A DNA stretch of 35,962 nucleotides from an uncultured Ectothiorhodospiraceae bacterium. Lineage in GTDB: Bacteria > Pseudomonadota > Gammaproteobacteria > Nitrococcales > Halorhodospiraceae. The notes under the pieces are model-generated. The model was given only the letters and a program-made list of their open reading frames with translations. It made no database searches and had not been told where the DNA came from. How positions within the stretch are numbered: position 1 is the stretch's first letter; every line of letters starts with the position of its first letter. This document shows, in pieces, positions 31,894 through 35,962 of the stretch. The DNA is taken from positions 1 through 35,962 of the forward strand of contig CAJXLI010000009.1 in the NCBI GenBank assembly GCA_913055575.1, in the 5' to 3' direction. Made by a program: the position numbers and the translations under genes.

Positions 31894-33374
31894 CATCCCC
31901 TTACACACATCTCAGTTGCCCTGAGCCTGCTTGGCGTACTTGAATCCGTCGGCGAAGTCCATGACACGCAGCAGCCCCCGCCAGATCGTCTTGACGCCGG
32001 GCTCGCCGTCGCCCTTGCGCCCGAGAAAGCCTCCGAGCCCGGCGATCAGGCGTAGGACGTCATTGAGTCTGGGTGGCGAGTCCGGGACTGGCTTCTTGGC
32101 CAGCAGATAGGCGGCCTGCCACTCCTCGGGCTCGAGCATCAGATCGGCCTGGAGGTCCGGCACTTGGCGGCCGAGGCGCATGAGCCGATCGATGCGCCAG
32201 CTGATGATCAGGAACAGCACCAGGGCGCGCTCCAGGCGCTCGATAGGGCCCAGCTGCAGCGCCTCGACCTGGCAGGCCTGCTTGAACACGCCGAAGAGCA
32301 TCTCGATCTCCCAGCGGGCCCGATACCACTCGATCAGCTCTGCCGCCTGCTCCAGGGTCTCGACAGGGCGGTTGGTCAGCAGGCGCCACTCGATCGGCTC
32401 GACCCCCTGCGGCGCACCGATCTCGGTCGCGATCAGGCACGTCGCTTCGACCTCGCCGCCCTGGCGGTCCGAGAGCGCCACGCGCTGGGCATGGATCTGC
32501 TGATGGACTGGGCGCGCCCGGCGCCGCCGTCCCGCCGGGAGCGTGAAATGCAGCTCGCCCAGCGCAGGCGTCTCGCGAACCGAACTCCACAGCTTCTGGC
32601 CGTTGGGCAACGCCCGGTTATGCTGGGCCCGCAGCAGCCAGTCCACGGGGGTGCCCCGATCCCGGGCACCGATCATGAGATCGAGGATGTCGGCCTCTCG
32701 ATCGGCGAGGTAGACCATCTGCGTCTCGGGCAAGTCGGGGGCCAGCTCCGCGAGACGCGCGTAGCCTTCCTTCCAGCGCTCGCTCTCCTTGACCCCGGGG
32801 CGGCTACCATCCGCCTCTTTCGGCTCCCGGGCCCACATCCAGGCATCGAGCACGCCCAGCGGCTCACGCTCCGGCGTCACCGCATAGGTGGGGTGGACAT
32901 ACATCCCACGCTGAGCCTCGTAGCTCAGCGGCCCCAGGCCCTCGCTCTGCCGGCCGTTGAAGTTCAGCTCGGTGGTGTCCTGCAGGCACAGCACCACCGG
33001 ATGGGTCGCCATGCGCTGCTGCGTGCGCTGGCGGTGCGGCTCGAGCAGATCCTGCTCATCGTAGCCCTCGCCGCGGAGCAGGCGGTAGGCGGCATGGGTC
33101 TCCGACCAGCCCTCGCAGGCCTGCGGGATGCTCGCCGTCGGGTTATCACCAAGGCGCTCGACGAGCTGGATCAACCGCCGATTCCGGCGCTGATCGCCCA
33201 GGTCCACCTCTTCGAGCTCAAGCTCTGCCCAGCTCATCGCCGCCTCCACGTCCCATGGCCAAGAAAGGCGCCATGTTGCCATAAGCGGGCGCGACAGCGG
33301 CCTCATCAGCCCGGGAAAAGCAGCAGCTCAGCGGTCAGTCACTGGCTACTGGCCGAGATGTGTGTAAGGGGATG
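31894..33374 (-). mobile_element. complete IS4-family (IS50/Tn5-like) insertion sequence
   Basis: The element is 1,481 bases. It is bounded by perfect 20-base terminal inverted repeats, 31894-31913 (begins CATCCCCTTACA) and 33355-33374, and flanked by the 9-base duplication CCTCGCCCG. It encodes one DDE transposase on the minus strand whose stop codon lies partly inside the left repeat. Size, duplication length and the transposase YREK motif all point to the IS50 subgroup of IS4. Perfect ends and duplication suggest a recent or still active copy. Confidence 0.93.
31912..33237 (-). CDS. IS4-family (IS50/Tn5-like) transposase
   Basis: The product is 441 residues from the ATG complementary to 33235-33237, chosen because GGAGG stands 5 bases upstream; in-frame ATGs up to 33306 are possible. 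The N-terminus (SWAELELEEVDLGDQRRNRRLIQLVERLGDNPTASIPQACEGWSETHAAYRLL) is the Tn5-type DNA-binding region. Catalytic residues are D87 (LQDTTELNF), D179 (YLADREADI) and E312 within the exact Y-2-R-3-E-6-K signature Y305/R308/E312/K319. Tn5 transposase has 476 residues. It cuts and pastes the element using the inverted repeats at each end. No frameshift or internal stop is present, so it should be functional. Confidence 0.95.
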   Translation of the reverse strand: MSWAELELEEVDLGDQRRNRRLIQLVERLGDNPTASIPQACEGWSETHAAYRLLRGEGYDEQDLLEPHRQRTQQRMATHPVVLCLQDTTELNFNGRQSEGLGPLSYEAQRGMYVHPTYAVTPEREPLGVLDAWMWAREPKEADGSRPGVKESERWKEGYARLAELAPDLPETQMVYLADREADILDLMIGARDRGTPVDWLLRAQHNRALPNGQKLWSSVRETPALGELHFTLPAGRRRRARPVHQQIHAQRVALSDRQGGEVEATCLIATEIGAPQGVEPIEWRLLTNRPVETLEQAAELIEWYRARWEIEMLFGVFKQACQVEALQLGPIERLERALVLFLIISWRIDRLMRLGRQVPDLQADLMLEPEEWQAAYLLAKKPVPDSPPRLNDVLRLIAGLGGFLGRKGDGEPGVKTIWRGLLRVMDFADGFKYAKQAQGN

Positions 33375-33383
33375 CCTCGCCCG
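33375..33383. repeat. target-site duplication, right copy (9 bp)
   Basis: This is the second exact copy of CCTCGCCCG, directly outside the right inverted repeat of the IS4-family element. Confidence 0.9.
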
Positions 33384-33571
33384 GGGTTCGCTGGTCAAGG
33401 GCGCTGTGCGGGCGCTCCTCTTTGTCGAAGCGGGAGTGCCGGCTAGCCTAGCTTCCAGCTCGGTGGGGTTTCGTCCTTACCTCGCAGGTAGAGGTCCTCG
33501 TACTTCATGGTTCGCCACAGTCGCTCCACCACTTCATCGCAGGCCAGCGCCCGATGGTCGAGCGCGCTCAG
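33375..33571 (-). pseudogene. IS3-family OrfB transposase remnant (C-terminal part), target of the IS4 insertion
   Basis: On the minus strand one frame reads ALACDEVVERLWRTMKYEDLYLRG, the ERLWRTxKYE block near the C-terminus of IS3-group integrases, and runs to a stop after WKLG. A second frame then reads SRFDKEERPHSALDQRTPGEV, the usual end (FYNxERPHxxLxxRTPxEV). At least one frameshift and one stop codon separate them. The reading continues past the IS4-family element at 31865-31893 after removal of one 9-base duplication. The catalytic N-terminal two thirds are missing. Confidence 0.75.
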
Positions 33572-33588
33572 CTACAGCGCTCGCTGAT

Positions 33589-34125
33589 TCAGGTGGATGA
33601 GGGCGGCTGCGCCTCAGATCCCGGAACCAGCGGGGGTTGCTCCGGCTCACCGGGCGTATCCGCTGTAGTAGCCGGGTCAGCGTCGGGCAGCGATTGGGCG
33701 CGGATGAGCTCGGCAACGGCCTTGAGGGGCTGGCTCGCGTGGACCGCCCGTGACTGCTCGAGCCGCGCCCGGGCCTTGCCCCGGGCGAAGCGCTGAACCG
33801 AGAGCTCGTGACGGGCCTGGCGCCGCACGTCCGCGCGCTCGACCAGGCTCGCGTGGCGCTCCAGGGGGGTGCCGCTCAGCAGGGCGAGCGCGATCGCCAC
33901 GCCCGTGTCCGGGGGCGCCTTCTCCGAGGGGGCGGTCAGCGCCTCGAGCTCGGCATCGAGCAACAGCAGGGATCGCGCCAGCGGGGCCCCCGAACGCTCC
34001 GCGCTGTCCCGGGACCGATCGGCGAGGGGGCCGAGCAGGGGCGCACAAGCGGCGCCGAGCACGGCGACCCCGGACGTAGATGCGGGGAGGCTCTCGACGA
34101 TCGCCAGCGCGACCTGGGGCGCCAT
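33589..34125 (-). CDS. hypothetical protein, Ala-rich helical
   Basis: The product is 178 residues from the ATG complementary to 34123-34125. It is not recognised. The first 40 residues are hydrophobic to mildly so (VALAIVESLPASTSGVAVLGAACAPLLGPLAD) but are interrupted by polar residues, so a membrane span is doubtful. The middle (LARSLLLLDAELEALTAPSEKAPPDTGVAIALALLSGTPLERHASLVERADVRRQARHELSVQRFARGKARARLEQS) looks like amphipathic helices, and the C-terminal 40 residues are Pro/Thr-rich and disordered-looking. Ribosome site is weak. In-frame codons extend upstream about 11 residues to a stop (SGEPGAPRSWV), so it may be the 3' part of a longer broken gene. It lies between the IS3 remnant and the plasmid-like genes. 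Confidence 0.45.
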   Translation of the reverse strand: MAPQVALAIVESLPASTSGVAVLGAACAPLLGPLADRSRDSAERSGAPLARSLLLLDAELEALTAPSEKAPPDTGVAIALALLSGTPLERHASLVERADVRRQARHELSVQRFARGKARARLEQSRAVHASQPLKAVAELIRAQSLPDADPATTADTPGEPEQPPLVPGSEAQPPSST

Positions 34126-34332
34126 GACCCAGCTGCGCGGTGCGCCGGGCTCGCCGCTCTATTTGAGAAAATCTCCAAAACGACGGGATTTGTCGCGATG
34201 ATCTCTTACGGTATTGATCTGGGAGCCTGGACGTAGTATCCCTCAGGTCTCCCCCCGATCACGGTAGCCTGAAATCCGGCGCTATCGAAATCTGTGTGGG
34301 TGACGACCTCATCAGGTCAGGTCGCGGCGGCC
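34126..34332. other. intergenic stretch without recognised gene
   Basis: No reading frame of interest is seen in these 207 bases. A short inverted repeat GACCT/AGGTC lies at about 34301-34314. The DNA replaces the downstream part of the repA stub, so a rearrangement breakpoint lies at or near 34,333-34,350. Confidence 0.4.
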
Positions 34333-34440
34333 CTACATGTTGTGCGATCCGGCCATGTCGTCACGGGGAGCCGCGTCGAGCACATCCGCGATGAATAGGT
34401 CCCCCTGGGGGTGTCGGACGGGACGCAGATGATTGGTCAT
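34333..34440 (-). pseudogene. N-terminal stub of RPA-type plasmid replication initiator
   Basis: A 35-codon frame reads MTNHLRPVRHPQGDLFIADV, then LDAAPRDDMAGSHNM and a stop. The DLFxxDxxDAAPxDDMA segment is the conserved start of replication initiator protein A (RPA family), which normally continues with SMEHPxFxL and runs for 280 or more residues. Here the likeness ends after DDMA, where the DNA changes. It is therefore a truncated repA, pointing to plasmid origin of this segment. It follows the tiny membrane gene by 9 bases on the same strand. Confidence 0.65.
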
Positions 34441-34449
34441 CACGCCGAC

Positions 34450-34557
34450 TCAGCTGCGCCGCTTGCGCTCGCGGTCCTGGTGCTCCCAGCGCAGGACCAG
34501 CCACGCTGACAGCCCCATGCCCACGGCGATCACGGCCATCACGATATAGGGGGTCAT
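34450..34557 (-). CDS. 35-residue single-span membrane protein
   Basis: The product is MTPYIVMAVIAVGMGLSAWL followed by VLRWEHQDRERKRRS. One membrane helix (residues 3-23) is followed by a strongly basic cytoplasmic tail, so an N-out orientation is likely. Its ATG overlaps the stop of the preceding gene (ATGA), and AGGAGGAAGAG stands just upstream inside that gene, so it is translationally coupled. It is not assigned to a family. Its size and layout resemble small accessory proteins found beside plasmid replication genes, but this is impression only. Confidence 0.65.
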   Translation of the reverse strand: MTPYIVMAVIAVGMGLSAWLVLRWEHQDRERKRRS

Positions 34558-34742
34558 GGCTCTTCCTCCTCGCGTCGATGGATAGCGTAGCCAACTAGGT
34601 TCGCCGCTATGCCAAGTACAGCGGCGGCGATAGTCGCTGCGCCGGGCACGCGGTCCTCCAGGAATCCGCCCACCAGGCCTGCCACGATAGCGGCGACCCC
34701 GACCCGGCGGAAGTCTTCGGCAATGGCCTCGCCCGGCCTCAT
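34554..34742 (-). CDS. 62-residue two-span membrane protein
   Basis: The product has 62 residues: an amphipathic start (MRPGEAIAEDFRRVG), a first membrane helix (about residues 15-28, VAAIVAGLVGGFL), a short DRVPG turn, a second helix (about 34-52, AATIAAAVLGIAANLVGYA) and a charged tail (IHRREEEEP). Its ATG overlaps the stop of the 48-residue gene before it and follows AGGAGG. Its own stop overlaps the next ATG. The family is not recognised. The tight coupling to a second tiny membrane protein suggests they act together at the inner membrane. Confidence 0.7.
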   Translation of the reverse strand: MRPGEAIAEDFRRVGVAAIVAGLVGGFLEDRVPGAATIAAAVLGIAANLVGYAIHRREEEEP

Positions 34743-34885
34743 ACAGCCTCCTGCTGGGGGCTGCGCTGTCTAGCATCCAACTCCCACCGGGCCACGCCGA
34801 AACCCTGGAGCCAAGCCGACAATGTATCCAGGCTCTTCCAGGTCCGCCGGTGGTGGCGCTGGGAGGCCACCACTTTCTCTTTCAT
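34739..34885 (-). CDS. 48-residue basic protein, first gene of plasmid-like micro-operon
   Basis: The product begins MKEKVVASQRHHRRTWKSLD and continues TLSAWLQGFGVARWELDARQRSPQQEAV. It is basic at the N-terminus with a WKSLDTLSAWLQ helix and a GVARWELDAR strand, a compact soluble layout. It starts at the ATG complementary to 34883-34885 after AGGGG, and its stop overlaps the start of the 62-residue membrane protein gene. Function is unknown. The frame stays open upstream (RHPIAQQG), so the real gene could be longer and cut by the adjoining transposase remnant. Confidence 0.5.
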   Translation of the reverse strand: MKEKVVASQRHHRRTWKSLDTLSAWLQGFGVARWELDARQRSPQQEAV

Positions 34886-34895
34886 CCCCTGTTGT

Positions 34896-34979
34896 GCGAT
34901 AGGGTGACGCCGGCAGATGGCTGATCTCGCCGCAGACCCGGTAGCTGACGGTGATCAGATTGCGCGTGGTGTGAAAGCC
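34896..34979 (-). pseudogene. possible C-terminal fragment of ISL3-type transposase
   Basis: The minus-strand frame reads GFHTTRNLITVSYRVCGEIS and HLPASPYR, resembling the C-terminal end of ISL3-family transposases (RGF/RGY...NFIxxxYxxxGxLxHLP). It lies 32 bases beyond the N-terminal ISL3 fragment but in another frame, so the central catalytic part of the gene, about 300 codons, seems to have been deleted. Based on recalled pattern only. Confidence 0.4.
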
Positions 34980-35011
34980 TCGGGGCGGTTCACCTGGTGC
35001 GCTGACAGGTG

Positions 35012-35185
35012 TCATGGACGCGGTGGTCCCTCGGCGCCGCAGGCCGGGCAGGCGAGGCGGCTGCCGCTGGCGAAGGTGATATCGAAGTCGATGCACTTGG
35101 CCTCGGCATCGAAGCGGATATCGCTGACTTCCCAGGGCGCGCTCAGGCCCAGCGCGGCGGTGAACAGGGCGTGGTCCGTACTCAT
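35012..35185 (-). pseudogene. N-terminal fragment of ISL3-family transposase
   Basis: A 57-residue frame begins MSTDHALFTAALGLSAPWEV and holds DIRFDAEAKCIDFDITFASGSRLACPACGAEG. This is the start of ISL3-family transposases, including the first Cys pair (CPAC) of their N-terminal zinc finger. The rest of the zinc finger, the helix-turn-helix and the DDE domain are missing; the frame ends in PPRP and a stop. The ATG at 35183-35185 (complement) follows CGAGGAGACGCCTCG, a plausible ribosome site. The 35186-35308 stretch upstream holds nothing else recognised. Confidence 0.65.
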
Positions 35186-35308
35186 CGAGGCGTCTCCTCG
35201 GCAGGTCAAGCTCGCCCCAACATAGGGGGTCCAGGCGCCAGCTCGCTACCCCCCGCGCAACCGTCTGCCACCCACACGGATCGCGAAAGGGCCACGAGGA
35301 CTGAAACA

Positions 35309-35392
35309 ATGGAAGAGGGGAGCGGGAACGGCGAGGTCGCCATCTACCAAACCGCGCCGCAGTGCTCCGCCTATAGCCGCACAGCGGCTTAG
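35309..35392 (+). pseudogene. N-terminal stub of RhuM-family (virulence/Fic-associated) gene
   Basis: The frame MEEGSGNGEVAIYQTAPQCS runs 27 codons to a stop. The NGEVxxYQT segment matches the conserved start of RhuM-family proteins, which normally continue (E-D-G-x-x-x-I-E-V-R...WLxQxQMAELF) for 300 residues. The likeness ends just before the first hairpin of the IS200/IS605-type element, so the gene was probably cut by that insertion. The ribosome site is CGAGGA, 13 bases upstream. Confidence 0.45.
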
Positions 35393-35427
35393 GGGGTGGT
35401 GAAGCGGCGCATGGCGCGCAGCGCCAT
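35375..35427. repeat. two hairpins at one end of the IS200/IS605-type element
   Basis: AGCCGC-ACA-GCGGCT (35375-35389) and ATGGCGC-GCA-GCGCCAT (35411-35427) are perfect stems with 3-base loops. They lie just past the tnpA stop. IS200/IS605 elements have no inverted terminal repeats; instead, subterminal imperfect palindromes are bound as single-stranded hairpins by the Y1 transposase. One or both of these are the likely end structure. Confidence 0.6.
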
Positions 35428-35843
35428 CACTCCGGCGTTTCCTGTTGTTCGATGTACTGTTTCAGTACTGAAAGCGGCGCACCGCCGACGGTGATGATGC
35501 AGTAGCTGCGAGACCAGAACACCGGCTTGCGCCAGTAGTAGCGTTTCAGGTGCTCCCCGTACTCCTTGCGGATCAGGCGGGAGGTTACGGTCTTGAGATT
35601 GTTCACGAACGCGGAGGGTGCCGTGCGCGGCGTCAGCTCCAAGAGCAGATGCACATGATCCGGCTCACCGTTGAACTCCAGCACCTCCCCCTCCCACTTC
35701 TCGGTCGTCGCCCGAGCGATCGCCTCCAGCCGGAGAAGCATCGGTTTCGTGATGCACTTCCGGCGGTACTTGGTTACGAGAACCAAATGGTACTGGAGCC
35801 GATATGTGCAGTGATAGAGGCGTTTTAGAGGTTGCGTATCCAT
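35427..35843 (-). CDS. tnpA: IS200/IS605 family transposase TnpA (Y1 HUH)
   Basis: The product is 138 residues, the usual size of TnpA, which moves the element as single-stranded DNA. The HUH motif is H63-V-H65 (PDHVHLLLEL) and the nucleophile is most likely Y130 in LKQYIEQQ. RLQYHLVLVTKYRRKCI at the start and YYWRKPVFWSRSYCIITVGG are family hallmarks. The ATG complementary to 35841-35843 is preferred over an earlier in-frame ATG at 35885, which would overlap tnpB. It is divergent from tnpB, as in IS605-type elements, with 22 bases between the two starts. Intact. Confidence 0.95.
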   Translation of the reverse strand: MDTQPLKRLYHCTYRLQYHLVLVTKYRRKCITKPMLLRLEAIARATTEKWEGEVLEFNGEPDHVHLLLELTPRTAPSAFVNNLKTVTSRLIRKEYGEHLKRYYWRKPVFWSRSYCIITVGGAPLSVLKQYIEQQETPE

Positions 35844-35865
35844 AACAACCAAGCATACTGGTACT

Positions 35866-35962
35866 ATGGTCCAGCGCAAGGTCAACTATCGGCTTTACCC
35901 CACAGCGGCCCAGCTTTCCGCCCTGGAGCACCAGCGCTGGGTCCACTGCCTGCTGTGGAACG
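35866..35962 (+). CDS. tnpB: TnpB (OrfB) of the IS605-type element, 5' part only
   Basis: The frame begins MVQRKVNYRLYPTAAQLSAL and continues EHQRWVHCLLWN to the window end, 32 codons. The KxxYRLYPTxxQ start is that of TnpB, the RNA-guided DNA nuclease (relative of Cas12) that helps IS200/IS605 elements persist. The RuvC-like domain and zinc finger lie outside the window. If the element is complete, its omega RNA would come from the 3' part of tnpB, also outside. Confidence 0.85.
   Translation, partial: MVQRKVNYRLYPTAAQLSALEHQRWVHCLLWN

Noticed and set aside
34126-34332. GCTACCGTGATC-like sequence reminiscent of IS21/IS66-type element ends.
   Set aside because: No second copy, no inverted partner and no istA/istB or tnpC fragments nearby; similarity is impression only.
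35282-35308. A GGACTGAAAC sequence resembling the 3' end of CRISPR repeats (ATTGAAAC).
   Set aside because: Only one copy is present, no regularly spaced repeats lie on either side, and no cas genes are in the window. It is more simply the leader of the RhuM-like stub.

Overview
The window looks like chromosomal DNA of a GC-rich, halophilic, anoxygenic phototroph of the Ectothiorhodospiraceae, most like Halorhodospira. The main clue is a Tat-exported high-potential iron-sulfur protein (HiPIP) whose four-cysteine pattern and C-terminal GWCSVYAPA end resemble Halorhodospira HiPIPs. It sits beside a System I cytochrome c maturation operon. The genus is an inference from remembered family sequences, not from a search.

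Bases 1-375 hold debris of type II toxin-antitoxin genes: a truncated HigB-like toxin with a palindrome before its start, and a CopG/BrnA-like antitoxin fragment. Bases 390-17,630 are dense housekeeping DNA: an SRPBCC protein and a YjbQ protein, a CpdA-type phosphodiesterase, a YccA/Bax-inhibitor membrane protein, ThrH, a YfcE-type phosphoesterase, the coupled pair hrpA-tmcA followed by a TPMT-like methyltransferase, a MerA/Lpd-like flavoprotein facing a SO_0444-type metal permease, MsrA, and a tightly overlapping trio of two hotdog thioesterases and an oligopeptidase B-type peptidase.

Bases 17,667-24,674 (minus strand) carry hip (HiPIP) with its own terminator, then ccmA-ccmB-ccmC-ccmD-ccmE-ccmF-ccmH-ccmI. 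These supply the heme export, chaperone and ligation machinery for periplasmic c-type cytochromes, natural partners of HiPIP in photosynthetic electron transfer. ccmG (dsbE), usually between ccmF and ccmH, is absent; only about 150 bases lie there. Bases 24,819-28,851 (plus strand) carry an ABC exporter overlapping moaE, the Fe-S carrier mrp, and a membrane-anchored methyltransferase.

From 28,850 to the end the DNA is accessory, a graveyard of mobile elements around one intact secreted DUF4139 (MuiA-like) gene. It holds remnants of IS1380-, IS5-, IS3- and ISL3-type transposases; a RelE-like toxin/XRE antitoxin pair preceded by a small proline-rich ORF; a complete IS4-family (IS50/Tn5-like) element with perfect 20-bp inverted repeats and a 9-bp target duplication, inserted in the tail of the IS3 remnant; an unrecognised 178-residue protein; three tiny overlapping genes (two membrane proteins) followed by the N-terminal stub of an RPA-type plasmid replication initiator; the N-terminal stub of a RhuM-like gene; and an IS200/IS605 element with divergent tnpA and tnpB, the latter running off the window. 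The repA stub and micro-operon suggest that part of this region came from an integrated plasmid.
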